Shown here piece by piece: positions 29,899-38,563 of a DNA stretch of 64,000 nt. A program made the translations under genes and the position numbers. The notes beneath the pieces are model-generated. The model did not search any database. It saw nothing but the letters and a program-made list of their open reading frames with translations, and was not told where the DNA came from. The DNA comes from an uncultured Oscillibacter sp. (lineage in GTDB: Bacteria; Bacillota; Clostridia; Oscillospirales; Oscillospiraceae): the NCBI GenBank assembly GCA_946551795.1, contig CAMNRF010000001.1:62001-126000 (forward strand), written 5' to 3'. Position 1 is the first letter of the stretch. The number at the start of each line of letters is the position of its first letter.

Positions 29899-30750
29899 AT
29901 GATGAACAATACAAAGAAGTTTTGGACCCTGCTGCTGGCCCTGGCCATGGTATTGTCCCTGGCCGCCTGCGGCGGCAAAAAGGACGACGCCGTCATCGGC
30001 GGAGCGGACGGCCCCACCGACATTCAGGTGACCGACAGCGACTTGGCCTATGTGAAGGACAAGGGCACTCTGATCGTGGGCATCACCGAGTTTGAGCCCA
30101 TGGACTACCAGAATACCTCCGGCGAGTGGATCGGCTTTGACGCCGACATGGCCAAGGCCTTTGCCGATAGCCTGGGCGTAAAGGCCGAGTTCCAGGTCAT
30201 TGACTGGGACAACAAGGTCTTCGAGCTGGACGGCAAGACCATCGACGTGGTGTGGAACGGCATGACCCTCACCGACGAGGTGAAGAGCGCCATGGAGTGC
30301 TCCAACGCTTACTGCAACAACACCCAGGTGGTGGTGGTTCCCGCTGCGAAGGCCGCGGACATCCAGAGCAGGGAGAGCCTGGCGGGACTGAACTTCGCCG
30401 TGGAGTCCGGCTCCGCCGGTCAGGCCCAGGTGGAGCTGCTGGGTGAGAGCTACACCGAGGTGCTGGACCAGGCCACCGCCCTGCTGGAGGTCAACTCCGG
30501 GACCGCCGACGCCGCCGTCATCGACTCTCTGATGGCCGGCGCTATGGTGGGCGAGGGCACCGGCTACGCCAATTTGACCTACACCGTCTCCCTCAACGAG
30601 GAGGAGGGCGAGCAGTACGGCGTGGGCTTCCGGAAGGGGTCCGACCTGGCCGCCGCGCTGAACGACTTCTTCAAGGCCAGCTACGCCGACGGCTCCATGG
30701 TGGCCTGCGCCGAGACCTACGGCATCCAGGCCGCCCTGATCGAGCAGTAA
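29899..30750 (+). CDS. Amino-acid ABC transporter substrate-binding lipoprotein
   Basis: Lipobox LAAC, GTLIVGITEFEPMDYQNTSGEWIGFDADMAKAFADSLGV; SD GGAGG. Confidence 0.93.
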   Translation: MMNNTKKFWTLLLALAMVLSLAACGGKKDDAVIGGADGPTDIQVTDSDLAYVKDKGTLIVGITEFEPMDYQNTSGEWIGFDADMAKAFADSLGVKAEFQVIDWDNKVFELDGKTIDVVWNGMTLTDEVKSAMECSNAYCNNTQVVVVPAAKAADIQSRESLAGLNFAVESGSAGQAQVELLGESYTEVLDQATALLEVNSGTADAAVIDSLMAGAMVGEGTGYANLTYTVSLNEEEGEQYGVGFRKGSDLAAALNDFFKASYADGSMVACAETYGIQAALIEQ

Positions 30751-30841
30751 AGAAATCAAACCGCAGACAGAGAAACGCGGAGGGGAAATCTGCCCCTCTG
30801 CGTTTCCCGTCTGTCAAAATCAACGACGAGGTGGGAGAACC

Positions 30842-31510
30842 GTGTTTGAAACCGTCCTTGGCGCCCTGACCATGGGCTTTCTCCAAACGCTGAAACTGTT
30901 TGCCGTTACCCTGATCGGGGCCATTCCCCTGGGACTGGTGGTCTCTTTCGGCTCCATGAGCCGCTTCACCCCCCTGCGGTGGCTGACCCGGACCGTGGTG
31001 TGGGTGATCCGCGGAACGCCGCTGATGCTCCAGCTGCTGATCATCTTCTTCATCCCCGGCCAATGGATGGGCTCCAGCCCCTGGCCCAGCGGGGAGTCCG
31101 GCCGCTTTCTGGCCGCCGCCATTGCCTTTATCATCAACTACGCCTGCTACTTCTCCGAGATCTACCGGGGGGGCATCCAGAGCGTCCCGGTGGGACAGCA
31201 GGAGGCCGGCCTGGTGCTGGGCATGACCAAACGCCAGATTTTCTTCAAGGTGACGCTGCTGCAGATGATCAAGCGCATCGTCCCCCCCATGTCCAACGAG
31301 ATCATCACCCTGGTGAAGGACACCTCCATCGCCCGCATCATCTCCCTCCAGGAGGTCATCTGGGCGGGGTACGCCTTTTTGAAGGGCTCCCACGGGTACT
31401 CCGGACTGACCTGGCCCCTGTTCTTCACCGGCGTATACTACCTGGTGTTCAACGGCGGGCTGACTCTGCTCTTCGGCTGGGTGGAGAAGAAGCTGGACTA
31501 TTTCAAGTGA
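30842..31510 (+). CDS. Amino-acid ABC transporter permease
   Basis: VIRGTPLMLQLLIIFF, YFSEIYRGGIQSVPVGQQEAGLVLGMTKRQIF EAA loop. Confidence 0.95.
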   Translation: MFETVLGALTMGFLQTLKLFAVTLIGAIPLGLVVSFGSMSRFTPLRWLTRTVVWVIRGTPLMLQLLIIFFIPGQWMGSSPWPSGESGRFLAAAIAFIINYACYFSEIYRGGIQSVPVGQQEAGLVLGMTKRQIFFKVTLLQMIKRIVPPMSNEIITLVKDTSIARIISLQEVIWAGYAFLKGSHGYSGLTWPLFFTGVYYLVFNGGLTLLFGWVEKKLDYFK

Positions 31511-31524
31511 GGGGGCGCGGTTAT

Positions 31525-32292
31525 ATGTCTATTTTGGAAGTACATCACATCGAAAAGCACTTTGGCGCCACCCATGTGCTGGAGGACATCAGCTTTTCCC
31601 TGGAGCAGGGCCAGGCGCTGGCCATCATCGGCTCCTCCGGCAGCGGCAAAACCACCCTTCTGCGGTGCCTGAATTTTCTGGAGGTCCCGGACCAGGGACG
31701 CATCCTGGTGAATGGTGAGACCCTCTTCGACGCCGCGGACCCCGCGACGCAGCTGGAGAGCGAGATCCGGAAAAAGCGCCTCCACTTTGGTCTGGTATTT
31801 CAGAACTTCAACCTCTTCCCTCAGTACACGGCGCTGCAGAATGTCACCCTGGCCCGGGAGCTGCTGGCCAGGGAGCAGGGCGGCGAGAGCCGGGAGCATA
31901 TCCTGGAGGCCGGCAAAGAGCTGCTGGCTCAGATGGGCCTCGCGGACCGTGCCGGCCACTATCCCCACCAGCTCTCCGGCGGACAGCAGCAGCGGGTAGC
32001 TATTGCAAGGGCATTAGCTTTACAGCCGGACATCCTCTGCTTCGACGAGCCCACCTCCGCTCTGGACCCGGAGCTCACCGGCGAGGTCCTGCGGGTCATC
32101 CGAGGACTGGCGGAAAAGAAGACCACGATGATTATTGTCACCCACGAGATGGCCTTTGCCCGAGATGTGGCGGACCAGGTCATCTTCATGGACGGCGGTA
32201 TCATCGTGGAGCAGGGTGACCCCCGTCAGGTCATTGAGCACCCCCGGGAGGAGCGGACCCGGCAGTTCCTGTCCCGGTATGAGGAAGGCTGA
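31525..32292 (+). CDS. Amino-acid ABC transporter ATP-binding protein
   Basis: GSSGSGKTTLLRCLNFLE, LSGGQQQRVAIARALAL, ILCFDEPTSALDPEL. Confidence 0.97.
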   Translation: MSILEVHHIEKHFGATHVLEDISFSLEQGQALAIIGSSGSGKTTLLRCLNFLEVPDQGRILVNGETLFDAADPATQLESEIRKKRLHFGLVFQNFNLFPQYTALQNVTLARELLAREQGGESREHILEAGKELLAQMGLADRAGHYPHQLSGGQQQRVAIARALALQPDILCFDEPTSALDPELTGEVLRVIRGLAEKKTTMIIVTHEMAFARDVADQVIFMDGGIIVEQGDPRQVIEHPREERTRQFLSRYEEG

Positions 32293-32293
32293 C

Positions 32294-32770
32294 ATGGATG
32301 CGCTGAGGCTCACCAGCCCCGCCTTTGAGGAGGGCTGTCCCATTCCCAAGCGGCACACCGGCTTCGGGGAGGACCTCTCCCCTGCCATGCACTTGTCCGG
32401 TCTCGGCCGGGAAGCCGTCTCCCTGGCCCTGATTCTGGAGGACTTGGATGTCCCCTTTTGCAGGACCTGCTGCCACTGGCTGATCTGGAACCTGCCGCCC
32501 ATGGCGGAGATCCCGGAGGGGATTCCCCACGGCCCGTCGGTCCTGTCTCTGAGAAATGCCGCACAGGGTGTTGGATACGGCCGCCACCGCTACCGCGGGC
32601 CCTGCCCTCCGCCGTTTCTGCGCGGGGCACACCGGTATGTTTTTCGGGCCTATGCCCTGGACTGCAAGCTGGACCTTCCGCCCACTGCCCGCCGGCGGGC
32701 ACTTTTGAAGGCCATGTCCGGACACATTTTACAGGAGGCTTCCCTCGCCGGGACCTTCCAAAGGCCCTAA
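32294..32770 (+). CDS. YbhB/YbcL family (PEBP-like) protein
   Basis: LTSPAFEEGCPIPKRHTGFGEDLSPAMHLSGL, GYGRHRYRGPCPP, HRYVFRAYALD. Confidence 0.85.
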   Translation: MDALRLTSPAFEEGCPIPKRHTGFGEDLSPAMHLSGLGREAVSLALILEDLDVPFCRTCCHWLIWNLPPMAEIPEGIPHGPSVLSLRNAAQGVGYGRHRYRGPCPPPFLRGAHRYVFRAYALDCKLDLPPTARRRALLKAMSGHILQEASLAGTFQRP

Positions 32771-32776
32771 ATCGAA

Positions 32777-32817
32777 AAAGAGCGTGGAGCGCACCGTGAG
32801 GCGTCTCCACGCTCTTT
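32777..32817. terminator. Bidirectional terminator
   Basis: AAAGAGCGTGGAG..CTCCACGCTCTTT. Confidence 0.75.
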
Positions 32818-32819
32818 GA

Positions 32820-34358
32820 TTATGTCCGCTTTCTGGGAATCAGCAGCAGCTTTTCCCGGGGGATGTCCTGCTCCGTCTCCAGCTGGTTGGCCGACAGGAT
32901 GGTGGGGATGGTAGTGTTGTACTTCTTCGCCAGATCCCAGGCGGTCTCCTGCTTTCCAAGGCACCGCAGCACCAGGGACGGCGCTCCGCTGAGGTCCTTG
33001 GCGGACTCCGTGTCCAGCTTGGCGGAGGAGATGCAGATCTTCTTCACCCTGGCCGTGGCCTCCACCCGGAAATCCACCGGGAAGCGCACCTCGATCCCCC
33101 GGTCGCCCAGAGTGCCCTGCACCTCCTCAGCGCAGACGGCCCGGGCAACGATCCGGCAGTCCTCCGGCAGATCCAGCTGACAGGCCACGTCGATGCACCG
33201 CTCCGCCACCAGCGGCACACCGCCCTCGTCCAGATACAGTGCCTGAACGGAGGCCCCGGTCCGCAGGGTGACCCCCTCTCCCTCCCGGCTGACAGACACC
33301 GGACCGCAGCTGACCGACAGGGACAGAATGGACTCCGCCACCACGCCGATCTCCAGGACCTCCCGGACAGTCTGCCGGCGGACCATGGTCTCACAGAAGC
33401 TGGTCAGGTTCAGCGGGGCGGCCTCATAGGTCATGTCGTAGGCGGTGGAATAGAGGTCGTTCAGCACCGTGACCTCCTCCTCCACCCGCAGAAGGGCCAC
33501 GGCGTGGAAATACAGCGTCACCGCGATCTGGCGGCCCTCGTCATCCGCGCCGTCGATCTGGAAGTCTGTCCCGGTGAGCTGCAGCTGCACGGAGGCCGCG
33601 GCTCCCTCCGACGCGCCCTCCATCTCCATGATCTGGGAGAAGGGCAGCTCCGCAGAGGAGGTACAGCAGCGGCCCTCCGCCGTGCGGTAGAGCAGGGTGA
33701 CGCTGAACATCCCCTTGAAGACCAGCTTGCTGCCCACCACCTTCGCCTCGGTAACCGTGCCGCACACCCGGCTGGTCAGCAGCTCCGCCGCCCCCTCCCG
33801 GCCGGGAGAGAGATTCATCTCCTCTGAAAAGGTATAATCCTTTTCAGCAATGTGGGTCAGCAGAATGGCGTGCTGCTGCTCCTGCCGCTTCTCCACACAC
33901 AGCTCCGGCTCCGCCTCCACATCCGCGCAGAAGTCCAGCGGTGCCCGCTGATAGCCGGTGAGGCGTGTCACCAGCTTGCAGTGGGTGAAGACCTTCCTGG
34001 GATTCAGCATCCGGGTCTCCAGAAACTCCGACTCCGTCTCCGCCGTCAAATATGTACAGCCCGCCAGGAGGCGGTTGTCGCTCTCCACGGTGAAGGGAAT
34101 GGCAAATTCCAGTGTGCGGATACCGCTCTCCCCATCCGGCGTGTACAGCACCGTCACCCGGATGGTGCCGGATACTTCCGCCTTTCCGTCCCGCAGCTCC
34201 CGGCTGTGGAGGAAAACCTTTCCCTCCGTCTCAATGATTCGCGCGATGTCCGGGCAGTAGTCCGGCACAATGGTCTCCGTCGTCTCCTCCTGGGTCAGCG
34301 CCAGCTCCCCGCCCACCTCATAGGCGTCCAGACCGGCTCTTTTCAATTCCAGCTCCAT
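32820..34358 (-). CDS. sipL: SipL-like spore coat morphogenesis protein (DUF3794/SPOCS repeats + C-terminal LysM)
   Basis: SPOCS-like repeats ending with ETAWDLAKKYNTTIPTILSANQLETEQDIPREKLLLIPR LysM. Confidence 0.88.
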   Translation of the reverse strand: MELELKRAGLDAYEVGGELALTQEETTETIVPDYCPDIARIIETEGKVFLHSRELRDGKAEVSGTIRVTVLYTPDGESGIRTLEFAIPFTVESDNRLLAGCTYLTAETESEFLETRMLNPRKVFTHCKLVTRLTGYQRAPLDFCADVEAEPELCVEKRQEQQHAILLTHIAEKDYTFSEEMNLSPGREGAAELLTSRVCGTVTEAKVVGSKLVFKGMFSVTLLYRTAEGRCCTSSAELPFSQIMEMEGASEGAAASVQLQLTGTDFQIDGADDEGRQIAVTLYFHAVALLRVEEEVTVLNDLYSTAYDMTYEAAPLNLTSFCETMVRRQTVREVLEIGVVAESILSLSVSCGPVSVSREGEGVTLRTGASVQALYLDEGGVPLVAERCIDVACQLDLPEDCRIVARAVCAEEVQGTLGDRGIEVRFPVDFRVEATARVKKICISSAKLDTESAKDLSGAPSLVLRCLGKQETAWDLAKKYNTTIPTILSANQLETEQDIPREKLLLIPRKRT

Positions 34359-34394
34359 ATTGGCAGTCCTTCCTTTCCCGGCAGTTCATGTCCC

Positions 34395-34424
34395 AGTCTA
34401 TGAGCCGCCGGAATCGTTTATGCC
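34395..34424 (-). promoter_or_regulatory. Sigma-E-like promoter of sipL
   Basis: Minus strand GGCATAAA-14 nt-CATAGACT. Confidence 0.6.
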
Positions 34425-34450
34425 ATCTTTCAAAGGACAGACCGCATCCC

Positions 34451-34525
34451 TCAGTCCTTGATCTTGAACAGCCTGCGCAGGATGCCCCGCAGGGCCTTGG
34501 GGGATTTCCAGACAACAATGTTCAT
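34451..34525 (-). CDS. spoVM: SpoVM-like 24-residue amphipathic peptide, absent from supplied ORF track as its own ORF
   Basis: MNIVVWKSPKALRGILRRLFKIKD; SD AAGGAG 7 nt before ATG; aligns to SpoVM K7,P9,K10,L12,G14,I15,R17. Confidence 0.85.
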   Translation of the reverse strand: MNIVVWKSPKALRGILRRLFKIKD

Positions 34526-34539
34526 ATCCATACTCCTTT

Positions 34540-34698
34540 CTACCGCTTGCAGCAGGCAAGGCCGCAGGCGATCAGCACACAGGCCACCAGGAACATCAGC
34601 GCACCCACAGGAAAAATCGCCGCGATCAAAATCCCGGCCCCCAGCGCCACCGCGAAAACGCCGATGAACCAGCCTCCTCCCGGCCCTTGATTGCACAC
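34540..34698 (-). CDS. Small two-TM hydrophobic protein upstream of spoVM (GTG start proposed)
   Basis: CNQGPGGGWFIGVFAVALGAGILIAAIFPVGALMFLVACVLIACGLACCKR; AGGAGAGGGGG SD. Confidence 0.5.
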   Translation of the reverse strand: MCNQGPGGGWFIGVFAVALGAGILIAAIFPVGALMFLVACVLIACGLACCKR

Positions 34699-34856
34699 AG
34701 GTCCTGCCCCCTCTCCTGATATGGTCAGCAAATTTGGAAAACACCCAGTTGGTACCTCTCGGTTATCCGCTGTTAAAGAGTTCCTTCTGATACTTTTCAA
34801 ATTTGCTGGCTATCACAGTATATCCATGGAGATTGTCCCAGGTGCGGGAGTATAAA

Positions 34857-34891
34857 AAAAACCGCCGGAGATTTGATCTTCAGGCGGTTTT
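34857..34891 (-). terminator. Terminator downstream of rsgA
   Basis: AAACCGCC..GGCGGTTT hairpin; T-run (ttttttt on minus strand) after it. Confidence 0.7.
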
Positions 34892-34934
34892 TAAAGGTTG
34901 CAATATAATAATTATTTTACTCAATATAATGGAA

Positions 34935-35831
34935 TCACTTTTTTTCCTTCCGCGCCTGCCAATCCTGGAGTGGTTTCAGCTCCTCATAGAGCCGCAGATA
35001 GCTTCTGTGGCGGCTCCTCTGAATCTTTCCCTGCTCCAGGGCCTCCAAAACGGCGCAGCCCTTCTCCCTGGTGTGGCTGCATCCCACAAAGCGGCACTTG
35101 CCGAGGTACGGCCCAAACTCCAAAAAAGTCTCCGGCAGGCGGTCTTTCAGCTCCAGGTTCAGCTCCTCCGTCTCGAAGGAGGAAAAGCCCGGGGAGTCCA
35201 CCACCTCGGCCCCGCAGCTGAGCTTATAGAGCTCCACATGGCGGGTGGTGTGGCGGCCCCGTCCCAGGGCCTGGCTGACCTCCCCCACCTGAATGTGGAA
35301 GGCCGGGTCCAGGGCGTTCAAAATGCTGGATTTTCCCACGCCGGAATTCCCTGTAAAGGCAGAGAGCTTTCCAGCGATCAGAGCCTTCAAATCCTCCAAT
35401 CCCTCCCCGGTCTCCGCGCTGACGCGGAGGGTTGGAAAACCGGCGGCCCGGTAGATCCCGTATAATTCATCCGCCCGGTCCAGATCGCATTTGTTCAGGA
35501 GGACCACCACCCGGCACCCTTTCAGCGCCGCGATGGCCGCCACCCGGTCAATGAGGTACGGGTCCGTCCTGGGAATGGCGGCAGAGGCGATAACCACCAG
35601 CTGGTCGATATTGGCCACGGCGGGCCGGGTAAAGGTGTTCCTTCTGGGGAGGATCTGCTCCACGAATCCCTCCCCATTGCCCAGCTCCCGCACCTCCACC
35701 CGGTCCCCCACCAGGGGGGAGATCCCGTCTCTGCGGAATTTTCCCCTGGCACGGCAGGTGAGGATCTGTTCGCCGGCATCCACATAATAGAAGCCGCTGA
35801 GGGCCTTCTGAATCCGTCCCTCCGTCATCAT
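34935..35831 (-). CDS. rsgA: Ribosome small subunit-dependent GTPase A RsgA
   Basis: LLNKCDL, TGNSGVGKSSILNAL, RGRHTTRHVELYKL, VDSPGF circularly permuted G motifs. Confidence 0.96.
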   Translation of the reverse strand: MMTEGRIQKALSGFYYVDAGEQILTCRARGKFRRDGISPLVGDRVEVRELGNGEGFVEQILPRRNTFTRPAVANIDQLVVIASAAIPRTDPYLIDRVAAIAALKGCRVVVLLNKCDLDRADELYGIYRAAGFPTLRVSAETGEGLEDLKALIAGKLSAFTGNSGVGKSSILNALDPAFHIQVGEVSQALGRGRHTTRHVELYKLSCGAEVVDSPGFSSFETEELNLELKDRLPETFLEFGPYLGKCRFVGCSHTREKGCAVLEALEQGKIQRSRHRSYLRLYEELKPLQDWQARKEKK

Positions 35832-37807
35832 GAGCCGAACGTGATGTCCTCATCCTGCTTGATCTCGCCATCGATATAGACGGTCACATGGTGGACCGCT
35901 CCGATCCCCTCCAGAAGGCGGAAATAGCTGCCGGGACGGCAGTCCACATACTCATTCAGCAGACACTCCTCATCCTGGAAAATCTGGAGCAGGGCGCTGT
36001 CCCGGTCCGTGGGCAGGGACACCGTCAAAGGATAGGTCATGAGGTCGCCCGATCCGTCCTCCGGACCGCTGCTGACCACCACGTTGACCTTGGTGCCTGG
36101 GGCAACTTCGGCCTCGTTGGCGGGGTCCTGGCGGATAATCAGTCCCGCCCGTACCTCCGTGCTGGCCTCGGGTGTGACCTCACCGAGGTCCAGGCCGCAG
36201 GCCTGGAGCAGCGACTTCGCCAGATCCGTTTCAATACCCGTCACGGAGATCACAGAAACCGGTTGAGGTCCCTTGCTGAGAACCACCCGGACCGTATCTC
36301 CGTCCTTCAAAACCGAGCCCTCGGCGGGCTCAAAGGAGATCACATGGCCCTCGGTCACCTCGTCGTTGAACTCCCTCTCCCCTTCCTCGATGGTCAGATT
36401 GAACTCCTCCTTCAGATCCTGCATCATTACCGTGACCTCCGCCATGGAGCGGTCCTTCAGGTTCAGCATGGTTCCGGTCTTCTGGCCGGCGCTGATCCAG
36501 ACACGGATCTCCAGGCTGTCGCCTTTGCGGGTATCTCCCGCCGCCGGCTCCTGTTTGGCGATCTCTCCCGGGGCGTAGTCGTTGGAATAGACGGCCTCGT
36601 CCTGCTTTTTAATGGTAAAAATTCCCTTGACCTCCGGCAGTTCGGCGGCGGTCTCCAGGGTCTCACCCAGCACACTGGGCACGGTATAGTGCTCCGGCGC
36701 CACCGGCTGGAAGGAGCTCAGGATCGAGCGGAACAGCACCCCCGCCAGGGCCAGGGCCAGCACACAGGCCACCACGATCAACGCCACCCGGCCCTTGCTG
36801 ACGCCGGGCTCCGGCGGATCGTAGTCGGCGTAATCCCGCCGGCGCTCCCGCTCCCGGACCGGAGTGGAGCGGTGGGAAACCGCGATGCTGCCGCCGTGGG
36901 ACCCGCCGGTCCGCACTTTCATGGTGGGCTCATCCACCTCCTCGGGCCGCAGGTCCTTCATCTCGAAATCCAGGTTGGTATCGGGGTTCTTGCGGAAGGC
37001 CTCCAAATCCAGAATCATCTCCTCCGCGGAGCTGTACCGGCGGTCGATGTCCGGGGCCATGGCCTTCATGCAGATCAGCTCCAGCTGCTCCGGAATCTCC
37101 GGGTTGACCTCCCGGGGGGCCAGGGGGATGGAGCTCAGGTGCTGAATGGCCACGGACACGGCGGAGTCCCCCTCAAAGGGCAGCCGCCCCGCCAGCATCT
37201 CGTAGAGCACCACGCCGGCGGAATAGATGTCGCTGCGGGCGTCGGTCCGGTCGCCCCGGGCCTGCTCTGGCGAGATATAGTGGACGGAGCCCAGGGCCTC
37301 CTGGGTCAGGGTCTGGGCGGAGTTCTCCAGGCACGCGATGCCGAAGTCGGCCACCTTCACACTGCCGTCCCGCAGGACCATGATGTTCTGGGGCTTGATG
37401 TCCCGGTGGACAATGCCCCGGCTGTGGGCATGGGAGAGGCCCCGCATGATCTGGGTGATGAAGTGCAGAGACTCCCGCCAGTTGAGATGGCCCCGCTTCT
37501 CCATATACTGCTTGAGCGTGATGCCGTCAATCAGCTCCATGACGATATACTCGATGTCGCCGCCCTTGGACACGTCGTAGACGGACACGATATTGGGGTG
37601 GGACAGCTGGGCAACGGCCTGGGACTCCGCGTTGAAGCGGCGGCGGAAATCCGCATCCTGGGCCAGGTCGCTCTTTAAGATCTTGATGGCCACCAGGCGG
37701 TTCAGCCGGTGGCACTTGGCCTTGTAGACCACCGCCATGCCGCCCATGCCGATCCGCTCTAAAATCTCGTAGCGGTTATCCAGCATTCTTCCGATGTACT
37801 GATCCAT
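35828..37807 (-). CDS. prkC: PASTA-domain Ser/Thr protein kinase (PrkC/Stk1)
   Basis: Kinase motifs VAIKIL, IVHRDIKPQNIM, VADFGIA; TM; three PASTA-like repeats. Confidence 0.96.
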   Translation of the reverse strand: MDQYIGRMLDNRYEILERIGMGGMAVVYKAKCHRLNRLVAIKILKSDLAQDADFRRRFNAESQAVAQLSHPNIVSVYDVSKGGDIEYIVMELIDGITLKQYMEKRGHLNWRESLHFITQIMRGLSHAHSRGIVHRDIKPQNIMVLRDGSVKVADFGIACLENSAQTLTQEALGSVHYISPEQARGDRTDARSDIYSAGVVLYEMLAGRLPFEGDSAVSVAIQHLSSIPLAPREVNPEIPEQLELICMKAMAPDIDRRYSSAEEMILDLEAFRKNPDTNLDFEMKDLRPEEVDEPTMKVRTGGSHGGSIAVSHRSTPVRERERRRDYADYDPPEPGVSKGRVALIVVACVLALALAGVLFRSILSSFQPVAPEHYTVPSVLGETLETAAELPEVKGIFTIKKQDEAVYSNDYAPGEIAKQEPAAGDTRKGDSLEIRVWISAGQKTGTMLNLKDRSMAEVTVMMQDLKEEFNLTIEEGEREFNDEVTEGHVISFEPAEGSVLKDGDTVRVVLSKGPQPVSVISVTGIETDLAKSLLQACGLDLGEVTPEASTEVRAGLIIRQDPANEAEVAPGTKVNVVVSSGPEDGSGDLMTYPLTVSLPTDRDSALLQIFQDEECLLNEYVDCRPGSYFRLLEGIGAVHHVTVYIDGEIKQDEDITFGS

Positions 37808-37822
37808 ACGTCTCCCCCTCTC

Positions 37823-38563
37823 TTACAGCACTTGCAGCAGCACGGCCGTCACGTTGTCCGGCGCGCCGTGCTCCTTGGCGATCTGAAACAGCCGCTCCAG
37901 AGACTGCTCCAGATCCTCGCCCCGGAGGATCTCGGAGAGCATCTCCTGGTCGGTGACGGTGTTGACCAGACCGTCGCTGCAAAGCAGCAGAAATTCCCCC
38001 GCAGCCAGGGGGCAGATGTACCCGTCGCACTCGGCGTCGATGTCCGGGCCCAAGGCCCGGGTGATGAGGTTCCGGTTGGGGTGGCGGCGGGCCTCCTCGG
38101 CGGTGATGTCCCCCCGCTCCACCATGCTCTGCACCAGGGAGTGGTCCCGGGTGACCCGGGTGATCTCCCCGCCGGCGATGTGGTAGGCCCGGCTGTCCCC
38201 CACGTTGGTGATGACCGCCCCGCCCTCATAGACCACGGCGGAGACCAGTGTGGTTCCCATGCCGCTGTACTCCGGCGACTCCCCGGCGGCGGCGCGGATG
38301 GCCTTGTTGGCCAGGGAGACGGCGTAGGACGACGCCTCCCGCAGCTGCTCCGGGTCCATGGAGGCGGAGAGCACCTTCTCCAGCTCCTCCAGATAGGTGG
38401 TGACGGCGATGCGGCTGGCCAGCTTTCCGCCGGCGGCGCCGCCCATGCCGTCACAGACCACGCAGATGGTGTGGCCGGAATCGGTCTCCTGCCTCACCGC
38501 GTAGGCGTCCTGGTTCTCCTTTCGGACCAGGCCCACGTCGGTGATGCCCTGTACTCGAATCAT
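37823..38563 (-). CDS. prpC: PP2C-type Ser/Thr phosphatase (PrpC/Stp1)
   Basis: GLVRKENQDAY, CVVCDGMGGAAGG, LLLCSDGLVN, GAPDNVTAVLL. Confidence 0.96.
   Translation of the reverse strand: MIRVQGITDVGLVRKENQDAYAVRQETDSGHTICVVCDGMGGAAGGKLASRIAVTTYLEELEKVLSASMDPEQLREASSYAVSLANKAIRAAAGESPEYSGMGTTLVSAVVYEGGAVITNVGDSRAYHIAGGEITRVTRDHSLVQSMVERGDITAEEARRHPNRNLITRALGPDIDAECDGYICPLAAGEFLLLCSDGLVNTVTDQEMLSEILRGEDLEQSLERLFQIAKEHGAPDNVTAVLLQVL

Noticed and set aside
30770-30835. Possible third copy of the rnpB/tRNA repeat (aatcaaaccgcag ... aaaatcaacg)
   Set aside because: Only a short AATCAA-type similarity; lacks the GCTGCGGCGGG core and is explained by a hairpin between the ABC genes.
35888-37678. 596-aa plus-strand ORF opposite prkC
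   Set aside because: GC-skewed antisense shadow ORF; the minus-strand kinase is unambiguous.
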